Shown here: positions 1-9,604 of the stretch, one piece after another
How positions within the stretch are numbered: the first letter of the stretch is position 1
Layout: each line of letters begins with the position of its first letter
Origin: Paenibacillus pinisoli
GTDB taxonomy: Bacteria; Bacillota; Bacilli; Paenibacillales; Paenibacillaceae
Length of the DNA stretch: 64,000 nucleotides
Direction of reading: 5' to 3'
Assembly: GCF_003605435.1 (NCBI RefSeq)
Contig: NZ_QXQB01000001.1
Coordinates: 1,178,001-1,242,000 of the forward strand
Made by a program: the position numbers and the translations under genes
The notes under the pieces: generated by a model
The model's input: only the letters and a program-made list of their open reading frames with translations
The model's database searches: none
What the model was told of the DNA's origin: nothing

Positions 1-963
1 ATTGAGGATTTCTTCAGCCTTGGACAGGCTGAGATCGTCTTCCGTTAATTTGTTCCAAGGCAAAGCAAGTAACCAATCGATATAATTCCGAATGACGCCT
101 CCCTCGGCAGAGGACGGCGGCATCTTCTCCAAACGGTCGATCTCCTTGTTAACCTTCTCCATGACAGACTCAGGCACGCCCGCCTCTGCCAGCTGCGTAC
201 GAAGCTCTTCGGCCTCGCCTGCACGGCCTTCCTTGTCGCCAAGCTCCTTCTGGATCGCCTTCATCTGCTCGCGCAAATAATATTCCTTCTGCGTCTTCTC
301 CATCTGCTTCTTGACGCGCTGATTGATCTGGCGCTCCAGCTCAAGCACCTCGCGCTCATTGTTCAGCAGATCAAGCAGCCGCTCCAGCCTTGCTGCAACA
401 TCGATCGTCTCCAGAATGTCCTGCTTATCCTTGATCTTAAGCGACAGATGGCTGGTAATGACATCCGCCAGCCGGCCCGGATCGTCGATATCCGAGACAG
501 CCGCATAAGTCTCCGGCGTCACCTTTTTGGATAAGGATATGTAATGCTCGAACTGGCTCAGCACTGTCCGCATCAACGCATCCACTTCCGGATCATCCGT
601 CTCCTGCTCAGGAAGCTCCTTCGCCAGCACCTCATAGAATTGATCGTTCTGCACGTAGCTCTGTACTTCTGCCCGCACGACGCCTTCCACCAGAACACGG
701 ATGGTTCCGTTCGGAAGCTTAAGCATTTGGCGCACTTTCGCAATGGTGCCGATTTTATAGATATCCTCTTCGGTCGGATCTTCAATATTCACTTCCGACT
801 GCGAGCAAAGCAGGATCATATGATCCTCTACCATCGCTCTCTCCAGCGCGCGAACCGATTTGTCCCTGCCCACATCCAGGTGGAGCACCATGCTGGGATA
901 CACGAGCAGCCCTCTTAGGGGAAGCAAGGGCAGACGACGACCTTTCGATTTGCCAGGTCCCAT
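1..963 (-). CDS. lonA: ATP-dependent protease LonA, N-terminal part
   Basis: Soluble AAA+ serine protease that degrades misfolded and regulatory proteins in the cytoplasm. Only the first 321 residues are present; the frame runs off the left edge before the ATPase Walker A motif, so no catalytic residue is visible. What is seen is the substrate-binding N domain (beginning LPLLPLRGLLVYPSMV) followed by a long helical, charged segment containing KKQMEKTQKEYYLREQMKAI, both hallmarks of Lon. The ATG at 963 has GGAGGT seven bases upstream. It follows lonB by 37 bases on the same strand, the lonB-lonA order known from Bacillus, so the two are probably co-transcribed. Identification is secure; the truncation is only the window edge. 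Confidence 0.95.
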   Translation of the reverse strand, partial: MGPGKSKGRRLPLLPLRGLLVYPSMVLHLDVGRDKSVRALERAMVEDHMILLCSQSEVNIEDPTEEDIYKIGTIAKVRQMLKLPNGTIRVLVEGVVRAEVQSYVQNDQFYEVLAKELPEQETDDPEVDALMRTVLSQFEHYISLSKKVTPETYAAVSDIDDPGRLADVITSHLSLKIKDKQDILETIDVAARLERLLDLLNNEREVLELERQINQRVKKQMEKTQKEYYLREQMKAIQKELGDKEGRAGEAEELRTQLAEAGVPESVMEKVNKEIDRLEKMPPSSAEGGVIRNYIDWLLALPWNKLTEDDLSLSKAEEILN

Positions 964-1000
964 ACCAGCACCTCCATTCATTAACATCTACCTTATATTA

Positions 1001-2704
1001 TCATTCAGCTGAATCAGCCTGCAAATACGGAACGTTCGTCGAGATATAAGTTTCTGTTCCAAATGGCTTCTCGGCCTGCTCCTCCGCCCGCACCGACTGC
1101 GGGAAGACGAGGTCAAACACTTCTTCTACCTTATCGACCGGGATGACTTTAAGTCCGTCCAAATCGCCAAAAATCGCCTGCCAATTCTCTTTCGGAATAA
1201 TGACTTGCACTGCGCCGGCCTGGAATGCCGCCTCGACCTTCGCCAGCACCCCGCCGACCGGCTTCACATTGCCGTGAATGCCAACCTCGCCCGTCATAGC
1301 AAGCTTGTTGTCAATTGGAACGCCAGTTATAGCGGAAGCAATTGCAGTTGCCATCGCAATGCCGGCAGACGGGCCATCGATTGGCGTTCCGCCAGGGAAA
1401 TTGATGTGCAAATCATAATCCTGCGGGCGAAGCCCAATGCGCCTCAGAACCGTCAGCACGTTCTCTACGGAACCCTTCGCCATGCTCTTGCGGCGCAGCG
1501 TTCGCGAGCCTCCGCCAAGCTCCTCCTCATCGACGACACCCGTGATTGTAAATTGCCCTTTGCCTTTCACCGCTTCAATCGCGCTTACTTCAATCTCCAG
1601 CAGCGTTCCCATATTCGGCCCGTATACGGCAAGGCCGTTCACAAAGCCCACTTGCGGCTCGCTTGGCACCTTGCGGTCCGGACGCGGAGGTATCTGGCTG
1701 CTGTTCACCACCCATTCAATATCGGATGCTGAAATCTGATCGCGTTTCTCTGACAAGGCTACGCCTGCCGCCAGCTGGATGACATTGACCGCTTCCCTGC
1801 CGTTTGTTGCATATCGCTTCACTACATCGATGGCTTCCGGGCATGGCCCGAAGCCGATTTTTTTTACGGCATTCTCCGCTACCAGCGAAATCTCCTCCGC
1901 CAGCAGGGGGCGGAAGTAAACCTCCATACAGCGCGAGCGGATCGCAGGCGGTATCTCCTGCGGCGAACGCGTTGTTGCGCCTACCAGACGGAAGTCCGCA
2001 GGCAGGCCGTTTTGGAAAATATCATGGATGTAAAGCGGAATATTGGCATCCTCTGAATTGTAATACGCGCTCTCCAAAAACACCTTCCGGTCTTCGAGCA
2101 CTTTTAACAGCTTATTCATCTGAACGGGATGCAATTCGCCGATTTCGTCGATGAACAGGATGCCCCCATGCGCTTTCGTAACAGCTCCCGGCTTAGGCTG
2201 CGGAATGCCCGCAACCCCCATCGCTCCCGCACCCTGATAGATAGGATCGTGAACAGAGCCGATCAGCGGATCGGCAATGCCCCTCTCGTCGAACCTCGCT
2301 GTAGTCGCATCGATCTCGGTAAATTTCGCCTCCGGGAGAAACGGGGATGAAGGGTTCTTCTTCGCCTCCTCCAGCACGACACGGGCAGCAGCCGTCTTGC
2401 CGACGCCCGGCGGCCCATAGATGATAACATGCTGAGGGTTCGCGCTGCAAAGCGCTGCTTTGAGCGCTCTGAGGCCGTCACGCTGGCCAATTATATCTCC
2501 CATCGTCTGCGGCCTTGTCTTCTCTGCCAGAGGTTTCGTCAGCGAGACGGATCTCAGCTTCCTCAGCTTATCCATTTCCTTCTTCGATTCGCGATCCACC
2601 GCTGAGCGGTTCGTCTTCTGATTCCGAAGCAAATTCCAGAAATACAGACCAATGACAACCGCAAAAAACACTTGAACCAACATTAATACTAGACTTAAAT
2701 TCAT
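1001..2704 (-). CDS. lonB: Membrane-anchored ATP-dependent protease LonB
   Basis: 567-residue AAA+ protease of the LonB type, in Bacillus a forespore-associated protease. It has an N-terminal membrane segment (about residues 4-24), Walker A GPPGVGKT at 97-104, Walker B ILFIDE near 182-187, and a C-terminal S16 peptidase domain with catalytic Ser446 in DGPSAG and Lys489 in VGGVLAKVEAA. It lacks the long N domain of LonA. The ATG at 2704 is preceded by AAAGGAG; lonA follows 37 bases downstream. Length and architecture match Bacillus LonB (about 550 residues). In B. subtilis clpX lies directly upstream; here ispG and a divergent small gene intervene. Confidence 0.95.
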   Translation of the reverse strand: MNLSLVLMLVQVFFAVVIGLYFWNLLRNQKTNRSAVDRESKKEMDKLRKLRSVSLTKPLAEKTRPQTMGDIIGQRDGLRALKAALCSANPQHVIIYGPPGVGKTAAARVVLEEAKKNPSSPFLPEAKFTEIDATTARFDERGIADPLIGSVHDPIYQGAGAMGVAGIPQPKPGAVTKAHGGILFIDEIGELHPVQMNKLLKVLEDRKVFLESAYYNSEDANIPLYIHDIFQNGLPADFRLVGATTRSPQEIPPAIRSRCMEVYFRPLLAEEISLVAENAVKKIGFGPCPEAIDVVKRYATNGREAVNVIQLAAGVALSEKRDQISASDIEWVVNSSQIPPRPDRKVPSEPQVGFVNGLAVYGPNMGTLLEIEVSAIEAVKGKGQFTITGVVDEEELGGGSRTLRRKSMAKGSVENVLTVLRRIGLRPQDYDLHINFPGGTPIDGPSAGIAMATAIASAITGVPIDNKLAMTGEVGIHGNVKPVGGVLAKVEAAFQAGAVQVIIPKENWQAIFGDLDGLKVIPVDKVEEVFDLVFPQSVRAEEQAEKPFGTETYISTNVPYLQADSAE

Positions 2705-2976
2705 TTCTCACCCGCTCCTTTCAAGCGCAAACATAAGACGGCGGTTATTGGCGTACTGCGAGATTGTTGTAGTTCGTCCGTCAACATTATCCGTATTAAG
2801 TCAGTATTGCCTCTTGCCATTCGGAATAATCGCCGCTATCCATGGAAAATAGCAAATTCCACATCCTTCTCTCGATCCGCCAAAGAAAAAAGGCTGGTAC
2901 ACACGGACTGCTCTCCCTGACCTCTCTTGTCCTTGCCGCATAACTTGTCAATATCAACAGGAAGGGAGGAGATTCT

Positions 2977-3303
2977 TTGAGCGAGAGAAGCAATGGACCG
3001 CATGATGCAAACTCTAATGCACAAACAGGGACTGACGGTGAACACAGCGCTGCAGGCATCAATGGGCAAATGGATCAATCTCAAAGCTCCGCAACGGGCA
3101 AGGTGGTGCAAGGCGCTTTGGAACGCAGCAGAGATGACGCAAATGGAACGGATGGCGCAAAAAGCAAAGAGGCTTCGCCGGACTTTGGAGACAAGGATGC
3201 GCTAGCATTCTATGTTGCCGGCCTAGACTGGCCTAATGGAGTGGCAATGCTGCTGAAGGAGATCATCACCTCGTACAAAAACAAAAGGAAAAATAAAACA
3301 TAA
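2977..3303 (+). CDS. Small hydrophilic protein of unknown function, TTG start
   Basis: A 108-residue protein I do not recognise. A TTG start is chosen because GGGAGGAG sits six bases upstream, the only strong ribosome site in this gap. The first 70 residues are low-complexity and rich in Ser, Asn, Gln, Gly and Asp with no hydrophobic core, so probably disordered. The last 35 (from about DKDALAFYVAGLDW to the basic tail YKNKRKNKT) look folded, with one amphipathic helix. There is no signal peptide. It lies alone on the plus strand, divergent from lonB and convergent with ispG. It could be a small spore or stress protein, but nothing in the sequence proves this. Confidence 0.6.
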   Translation: MSERSNGPHDANSNAQTGTDGEHSAAGINGQMDQSQSSATGKVVQGALERSRDDANGTDGAKSKEASPDFGDKDALAFYVAGLDWPNGVAMLLKEIITSYKNKRKNKT

Positions 3304-3444
3304 AAGCCGCAATGGACGAGCATGACAATCATCATGCTGAATACAACCACGACAAGGAAGGATTCCCATCATAAATTCGACTGGGATCAACCCGCATTCG
3401 AGCTTGTTCTGGAGTTCTGCCTATAACCTGCTGCAAACACAAAT

Positions 3445-3480
3445 AAGAGGACTCTCCCCCTGCAGGGTGAAGTCCTCTTA
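3445..3480 (-). terminator. Hairpin between ispG and the small TTG gene
   Basis: Perfect 10-bp stem TAAGAGGACT/AGTCCTCTTA (3445-3454 with 3471-3480) enclosing a second palindrome CCCTGCAGGG. It starts 15 bases beyond the ispG stop and lies between two convergent genes, so it can serve both. There is no long T run on either side, so termination is inferred from position and stem. Confidence 0.6.
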
Positions 3481-3495
3481 ACGTTCCAGCAACGA

Positions 3496-4605
3496 TTAAG
3501 CGTGAGCGTGATTTTTGCGGCCCGGAATTTCACCAGTCTCCTCAAATACACGTACGATCACATCGATTTCCTTCTTCAATTCGTTAAGCAATTCCGCCTC
3601 AGGCACCTTGCGGATCATCTCTCCATAGCGGAACAGCATACCTTCGCCGCGAGCGCCGGCTATGCCGATATCCGCTTCGCGCGCTTCGCCCGGCCCGTTC
3701 ACCGCGCAGCCAAGCACGGAAACTTTGATCGGCACCTTGATCTTCGAAATGTACTCTTCCACTTCATTGGCAATCGAGAACAGGTCGATATCCAGACGCC
3801 CGCAAGTCGGGCAAGAAACAAGCGTAGCCGCATTCGTAATGAGGCCGAACGTCTTCAGCAGCTCCCTGGCAACCTTCACTTCCTCGACAGGGTCTGCGCT
3901 TAAGCTGATGCGCACCGTATTGCCGATGCCCATGGACAGAAGCGCGCCGATGCCTGCAGAGCTCTTGATCGTGCCGGAATGGAGCGTGCCCGCTTCTGTA
4001 ATGCCAAGGTGCAGCGGATATTTGATCTTCTCCGCGGCCATGGTGTATGCCGCAATCGCCATCGGCACGTCGGATGCCTTAAGCGACACGATGATATCGT
4101 GGAAGTCCAGCTCCTCCAGAATGCCGATATGGAACAATGCGCTCTCTACCATAGCCTCCGGTGTCGGATAGCCGTACTTCTCCAGCAGGTGGTTCTCAAG
4201 TGAACCTGCATTGACGCCGATTCGAATCGGAATGCCCTTCTCCTTGCAGGCTTTGACAACGGCTTCTACCTTCTCGCGGCGGCCGATATTGCCCGGATTG
4301 ATTCTGACTTTATCAATCCCATTCTCGATCGCAGCCAGCGCAAGGCGGTAATCGAAATGAATATCCGCAACTAACGGAATATGAATGCGTTTCTTTATTT
4401 CTTTAATTGCATCCGCGGCTTCCTTGTTATTCACGGTTACGCGTACGATCTGACAGCCTGCTTCCTCCAGTCGCAAAATCTCCGCGACGGTAGCTTCAAC
4501 GTCGGCTGTCTTGGTCGTGCACATGCTTTGAATAATAACTTCATTGCTGCCGCCGATCGTCAGATCCCCAACCTTAACCGCAACTGTGTCCTGACGCAAA
4601 TACAT
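3496..4605 (-). CDS. ispG: 4-hydroxy-3-methylbut-2-enyl diphosphate synthase IspG (GcpE)
   Basis: Converts methylerythritol cyclodiphosphate to HMBPP, the penultimate step of the MEP isoprenoid pathway, using a 4Fe-4S cluster. The 369-residue protein has the N-terminal TIM barrel ([28 protein letters not shown]) and the C-terminal cluster domain with Cys265, Cys268 (CPTCGR), Cys300 and Glu307 ([11 protein letters not shown]), all ligands present. The ATG at 4605 has GGGAGAG eight bases upstream. It stands between clpX and lonB, both on the same strand, with its own flanking hairpins, so it is probably a separate unit. This position is not the usual one for ispG in Bacillus. The same window also carries a type 2 IPP isomerase (fni). 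Confidence 0.96.
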   Translation of the reverse strand: MYLRQDTVAVKVGDLTIGGSNEVIIQSMCTTKTADVEATVAEILRLEEAGCQIVRVTVNNKEAADAIKEIKKRIHIPLVADIHFDYRLALAAIENGIDKVRINPGNIGRREKVEAVVKACKEKGIPIRIGVNAGSLENHLLEKYGYPTPEAMVESALFHIGILEELDFHDIIVSLKASDVPMAIAAYTMAAEKIKYPLHLGITEAGTLHSGTIKSSAGIGALLSMGIGNTVRISLSADPVEEVKVARELLKTFGLITNAATLVSCPTCGRLDIDLFSIANEVEEYISKIKVPIKVSVLGCAVNGPGEAREADIGIAGARGEGMLFRYGEMIRKVPEAELLNELKKEIDVIVRVFEETGEIPGRKNHAHA

Positions 4606-4730
4606 AAGTGATCTCTCCCATCAAACGTATAAGACCCATTAACCTCAGGGTGTTCTGCCACACATGCCAACCGATATGGTATATGAATGGAATTTAAATC
4701 ACTTATATTATCTTATATTGAATCACGAAA

Positions 4731-4777
4731 GTCCACCCCGTGACCGGGCGAGAACGCACGAAGGTCACGGGGTGGAC
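4731..4777 (-). terminator. Terminator downstream of clpX
   Basis: Perfect 15-bp inverted repeat GTCCACCCCGTGACC (4731-4745) and its complement (4763-4777), 20 bases beyond the clpX stop. On the minus strand it is followed by TTTCGTGATT, a weak T tract. It separates clpX from ispG. Confidence 0.75.
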
Positions 4778-4796
4778 TCGTTATGCTAAAGTGAAA

Positions 4797-6053
<1,257 letters not shown>

Positions 6054-6084
6054 GCACTCACCCCTTCTTATAAGTCTTCGTTCA

Positions 6085-6675
6085 TTATACGAGGCCCGGC
6101 GAAGTAATGACCTTGTCGATCAAACCATAGGCCAAAGCCTCTTCCGCGCTCATGAAATAGTCGCGATCGGTATCGCGGTCGATTTTCTCGTACGGTTGTC
6201 CGGTACGGTCGACATAGATTTGATTCAGCTTCTGTTTGGTTTTCAAAATCCAGTCAGCATGAATCTTAATGTCTGTTGCTTGACCGCGCACTCCGCCAAG
6301 CGGCTGGTGAATCATTACTTCGGCATTAGGCAGCGCAAATCGTTTGCCCTTGGCGCCCGCCGTCAGCAGGAGAGAGCCCATGCTAGCGGCCATGCCCATG
6401 CAGATCGTGGATACATCCGGCTTGATGTATTGCATCGTATCGAATATCGCCATGCCCGCCGTTACTGAACCGCCGGGGGAGTTAATGTATAGATGAATGT
6501 CCTTCTCCGGATCGTCGGCCGCCAGGAAAAGCAGCTGGGCGATAACAGAGTTCGCGACGTCATCATCAATCGCGCTTCCGAGAAAAATAATGCGATCCTT
6601 CAGCAAACGGGAGTAGATGTCATAGGACCGCTCTCCACGATTCGTCTGTTCAACTACAATCGGTACCAGATTCAT
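6085..6675 (-). CDS. clpP: ATP-dependent Clp protease proteolytic subunit ClpP
   Basis: Serine peptidase that forms a 14-mer barrel and degrades proteins delivered by ClpX or ClpC. 196 residues; the catalytic triad is at canonical positions Ser98 (GMAASMG), His123 (MIHQP) and Asp172. The start at 6675 has AGAGG upstream. It is followed by clpX and has a SigmaA-like promoter about 45 bases upstream. I saw no heptad CtsR operator (tandem GTCAAA) in that promoter region, unlike class III heat-shock clpP genes. Confidence 0.98.
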   Translation of the reverse strand: MNLVPIVVEQTNRGERSYDIYSRLLKDRIIFLGSAIDDDVANSVIAQLLFLAADDPEKDIHLYINSPGGSVTAGMAIFDTMQYIKPDVSTICMGMAASMGSLLLTAGAKGKRFALPNAEVMIHQPLGGVRGQATDIKIHADWILKTKQKLNQIYVDRTGQPYEKIDRDTDRDYFMSAEEALAYGLIDKVITSPGLV

Positions 6676-6717
6676 GCGACCAACCTCTTTTCGTTTTGGA
6701 GTGTATATTGCTACCTC

Positions 6718-6747
6718 ATTGTATCACGTACCTGTAGTTCATGTCAT
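6718..6747 (-). promoter_or_regulatory. SigmaA-type promoter of clpP(-clpX)
   Basis: On the minus strand: -35 ATGACA (6742-6747), 18-base spacer, -10 TACAAT (6718-6723), placing transcription start near 6711, about 36 bases before the clpP ATG. Confidence 0.6.
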
Positions 6748-6832
6748 TTTTCCGAATAGTACAGTATACGGCGAGGGCCTATCGATATGTACGCGGATTA
6801 TCCGCAAATGCAAAACCTAAAAACGAATATGT

Positions 6833-6870
6833 AGGGTAAAAATAAGGCACGTAGTATGCACGCGCCTTAT
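6833..6870 (-). terminator. Rho-independent terminator of tig
   Basis: Stem of 11 pairs with one wobble (6842-6852 with 6860-6870) and a 7-base loop, followed on the minus strand by TATTTTTACC. It lies 50 bases beyond the tig stop and upstream of the clpP promoter. Confidence 0.85.
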
Positions 6871-6919
6871 CTTGGGGTACTTCCTATTCTTCTATACCAG
6901 CCTTATGGCCGGGGATGTC

Positions 6920-8209
6920 TTACGCTGTTTTGCTGTTCTCAAGAAGGAACTGAATCGTTTTGCGAAGCAGAATGTCTTCTTGCAGGTTGCTGATGTTGCC
7001 GTTCTTCTCGAAGATGTCGCGCAGTTCTTCGGCAGGACGGTTGTATTGCTTGGACAGCTTCTCCAGCTCTTCCGTCAGATCAGCGTCAGTCGCCTCGAAG
7101 CCTTCTGCCTTAGCGATTGCTTCCAGCACCAGGTTGTTGCGTACGCGCTTCTCTGCGTCGGAACGCATTTGGCCGCGAAGAACTTCTTCGTTTTGGCCGG
7201 AGAACTGGTAGTACAGGTCAAGGTTCATGCCTTGCATGCGCAGGCGGTTTTCGAAATCCTTCACCATGTAGTCAGTTTCAGTGTCGATCATTGCTTCCGG
7301 AATTTCCACTTCAGCAGCTGCAGTCGCTTTGTCTACGACAGCTACTTCACGAGCTTGCTCCGCTTCTTTCTCCTTGCGCTCTTTCAGATTGCCAGCAAGA
7401 TCTTGCTTATACTCTTCAAGCGTATCGAATTCGCTGACGTCTTTGGCGAACTCGTCGTCAAGAGCAGGCAGCACTTTGCGCTTCAGTTCATGAAGCTTAA
7501 CTTTGAACACGGCAGGCTTGCCTGCCAGATGCTCAGCGTGGTAGCTCTCAGGGAACGTTACTTCTACGTCCTTGAAGTCGCCAAGCTGCATGCCAACCAC
7601 TTGCTCCTCGAAGCCAGGGATGAACGAGCCGGAACCGAGCTCCAGGGAGTAGCGCTCGCTGTAGCCGCCTTCGAATTGCTCGCCGTCTACATATCCGTCG
7701 AAGTCAATTACGGAGATGTCGCCGTTTTGGGCAGCGCCTTCCTCAACAACGCTCAGCTCAGCATGACGTCCTTGCAGACGCTCCAGCTCAGCCGCGATTT
7801 CTTCTTCAGTCACTTCCGCTTGAACGGCTTCAATCTCAAGGCCTTTGTATTCGCCAAGCTTAACTTCAGGCTTAACGGTTACTTTTGCCGTGAATTTGAA
7901 GGATTGGCCCTTCGCGAATTGCGTAACGTCAATCTCAGGACGGTCAACCGGCTCAAGATTGTTTTCTTTCACAACAGCTGTGTACACTTCAGGCAGCAGG
8001 ATGTCGATTGCGTCCTGATACAGGCTTTCTACGCCAAAGCGGGATTCAAAAATCCCCCGCGGCACTTTGCCTTTGCGGAAGCCAGGCACGTTAACCTTAG
8101 CCGCCACTTTCTTAAAGGCTTGATCAAGAGCGGTCGTTACTTTCTCCGCTTCAACCTCAACGTCGATCGAGACGAGGTTCTTGTCTATTTTTTCCCAAGT
8201 TGCTTTCAT
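6920..8209 (-). CDS. tig: Trigger factor, ribosome-associated chaperone and prolyl isomerase
   Basis: Binds the ribosome exit tunnel and assists folding of nascent chains. 429 residues from MKATWEKIDKNL. The N-terminal ribosome-binding domain carries the signature GFRKGKVPRGIFESRFG (about residues 44-60); a central FKBP-like PPIase domain follows (about 160-245, around GDISVIDFDGYVDG); then the helical C-terminal domain. An in-frame ATG lies 36 bases upstream at 8245, but the 8209 start is preferred because GGAGGGG precedes it and its N-terminus matches the family. It has its own strong promoter (8273-8301) and terminator, so is probably monocistronic. Confidence 0.97.
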   Translation of the reverse strand: MKATWEKIDKNLVSIDVEVEAEKVTTALDQAFKKVAAKVNVPGFRKGKVPRGIFESRFGVESLYQDAIDILLPEVYTAVVKENNLEPVDRPEIDVTQFAKGQSFKFTAKVTVKPEVKLGEYKGLEIEAVQAEVTEEEIAAELERLQGRHAELSVVEEGAAQNGDISVIDFDGYVDGEQFEGGYSERYSLELGSGSFIPGFEEQVVGMQLGDFKDVEVTFPESYHAEHLAGKPAVFKVKLHELKRKVLPALDDEFAKDVSEFDTLEEYKQDLAGNLKERKEKEAEQAREVAVVDKATAAAEVEIPEAMIDTETDYMVKDFENRLRMQGMNLDLYYQFSGQNEEVLRGQMRSDAEKRVRNNLVLEAIAKAEGFEATDADLTEELEKLSKQYNRPAEELRDIFEKNGNISNLQEDILLRKTIQFLLENSKTA

Positions 8210-8272
8210 TTTATGCCTTCCCCTCCAAAAATGCGCATGCATCACAAGTTTTCACGTTACATAAACCATTCC

Positions 8273-8301
8273 ATTATAAACAAGATGGACAAGCTTTTCA
8301 A
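8273..8301 (-). promoter_or_regulatory. Strong SigmaA promoter of tig
   Basis: Minus strand: -35 TTGAAA (8296-8301), 17-base spacer, perfect -10 TATAAT (8273-8278). It lies in the short gap after the preceding gene, giving tig a leader of about 57 bases. Confidence 0.8.
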
Positions 8302-8303
8302 GG

Positions 8304-9179
8304 CTAGCCTTCATCGCCGCCAGATTGGAGCAGCATAGCCACTCCGCGAAGCGTTCTGCACGCTTGCTCATACCGGAATCTGAGGCTGTCCGTAATGCCG
8401 TATGTATCCCGAATATCATCGTCGTTCGCCGATCCGTAGACCGTCAAATTCAGGGTCAGATGCAGCGCCGCCGCATAGCAATCGACCGTCTCGTCATTGT
8501 CGTGCAGCATCCATCTGTAAGCGGAAGTGCCGTACAAATATTCCAGGCTTTCCTTCCACAGCTCCCTGGCAAAATGCGGCAGCGTCGGATCATCCGTCTC
8601 CGCCACCGTCGCCGTTCGATCCAAAATGCGGCCGATCGGCTGCGGGAACTCGTCCAGGGACAGCGGTGTCGCTTCTATTTCCAGCTCGACATGCTCGTCC
8701 AACCGCTGAAGCATCAGCAAGCCAGATGCCCCGCGCTTGCGCAAGCATTGCAGCGCTTTGAATTGCAGAAGCGGATGAATCGTTTCGGTGTTCAGCCATT
8801 GCAATATGGTATCAGTCACTTGACCATCTTCTATGTATACCGCTCTCTCCAGCGCCAGCATCTGCTGATCCATCATGGGATGATGCTGCATAATATACAT
8901 CACCTGATGAATGTAAGCCTCGTCTTGTACGGGCGGCTTGAGCAATTGCTCTCTCATCGTAGCTTCTTCATTCTCCGCTGCGTCCGGCTCGGCACCGGCG
9001 CTTCTCTCCGTATCGTCAGGGAAGGCCATCTCCAGCCAGCCCAGCAGACTGTCCCATTCTTCATAATGCCGCTTCTCCTGCCCTTGGCATTGCAGCAGGA
9101 AGGCGAGAAGCTCCTTCGCTTCGCGGTATTGCTCCGCCTCCAGCATCCGGGTCAATTGAATCTGATACTGATCCAGCAT
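8304..9179 (-). CDS. Helical-repeat protein upstream of tig (YsoA-like position)
   Basis: At least 291 residues, rich in Leu, Glu, Gln and Met, with helical pairs such as YREAKELLAFLLQCQGQ that suggest TPR-like repeats. There is no signal or membrane segment. In B. subtilis the gene before tig is ysoA, a TPR protein; this is the positional equivalent, but I cannot prove homology. The start is uncertain. The ATG at 9179 has no ribosome site, while the same frame stays open without ATG, GTG or TTG back to 9314 and reads like protein (for example EGGVIITTPQDP just upstream). Either a non-standard start (ATT, ATC or CTG) is used or the true start has been lost. Confidence 0.7.
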   Translation of the reverse strand: MLDQYQIQLTRMLEAEQYREAKELLAFLLQCQGQEKRHYEEWDSLLGWLEMAFPDDTERSAGAEPDAAENEEATMREQLLKPPVQDEAYIHQVMYIMQHHPMMDQQMLALERAVYIEDGQVTDTILQWLNTETIHPLLQFKALQCLRKRGASGLLMLQRLDEHVELEIEATPLSLDEFPQPIGRILDRTATVAETDDPTLPHFARELWKESLEYLYGTSAYRWMLHDNDETVDCYAAALHLTLNLTVYGSANDDDIRDTYGITDSLRFRYEQACRTLRGVAMLLQSGGDEG

Positions 9180-9302
9180 GCTGGGAAATAGATATACGTT
9201 GTCTTTGCCCTCTGTGTGAGGATCTTGAGGAGTTGTAATGATAACACCGCCTTCGAGTAACTCCTTTATTGCTTCAGGAATCAGCCTGTAATCTTGCGTA
9301 CG

Positions 9303-9311
9303 ATTATACCA
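9303..9311 (-). promoter_or_regulatory. Extended -10 promoter upstream of the YsoA-position gene
   Basis: Minus strand TGGTATAAT: a perfect -10 with the extended TG motif and no good -35 (a T-rich stretch at that distance). The expected transcription start is near 9296, inside the upstream open frame of the gene. Confidence 0.6.
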
Positions 9312-9367
9312 CGCCTAGTCCCAAGAAAAAAATGTCGAACTTTTTTTTAGAAAATCCAAAATTAGGC

Positions 9368-9397
9368 TTGCAATAGCTCTAAAGAGCATGCTATATT
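9368..9397 (+). promoter_or_regulatory. Promoter of tRNA-Arg
   Basis: Plus strand: -35 TTGCAA (9368-9373), 18-base spacer, -10 TATATT (9392-9397). Transcription would begin at about 9404, a few bases before the mature tRNA. Confidence 0.65.
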
Positions 9398-9408
9398 ATT
9401 AATCACGC

Positions 9409-9485
9409 GTCCCAGTAGCTCAGTTGGATAGAGCACTCGCCTTCTAAGCGAGTTGTCGGGGGTTCGAATCCCTCCTGGGACGCCA
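9409..9485 (+). tRNA. tRNA-Arg (anticodon TCT)
   Basis: 77-nucleotide cloverleaf. Acceptor arms are GTCCCAG (9409-9415) and CTGGGAC (9475-9481), with discriminator G and encoded CCA (9483-9485). The D arm is GCTC...GAGC, the anticodon stem CTCGC/GCGAG with loop CTTCTAA (anticodon TCT, reads AGA), and the T arm GGGGGTTCGAATCCCTC. It has its own promoter and terminator and stands alone. Confidence 0.97.
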
Positions 9486-9500
9486 TAGCATTGTACACAC

Positions 9501-9544
9501 AGCTGCTCTGTGAGCCGAAATTCGGCTTGTGAGCAGCTTTTTTT
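9501..9544 (+). terminator. Terminator of tRNA-Arg
   Basis: Two-part stem: outer AGCTGCTC/GAGCAGCT and inner AGCCGAA/TTCGGCT, followed by seven T residues (9538-9544). The inner part (GCCGA...TCGGCTTG) and the preceding TGCTCT resemble the unit of the adjacent 51-bp repeat array. Confidence 0.9.
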
Positions 9545-9604
9545 GTTGTTCAGGAATGTGTTTGGCGTGCGAATGCGAGCGGTGATTGCCATGGCGTGCC
9601 ACAC

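Noticed and set aside
6676..6800. CtsR operator before clpP
   Set aside because: No tandem GTCAAA heptad seen near the promoter; class III heat-shock control cannot be claimed.
6872..8338. 488-codon plus-strand frame opposite tig
   Set aside because: Antisense shadow of trigger factor, without a ribosome site.
9368..9545. tRNA-Arg as an integration site of a mobile element
   Set aside because: No integrase, no attR-like repeat of the tRNA 3-prime end within the window, and the flanking genes are housekeeping.
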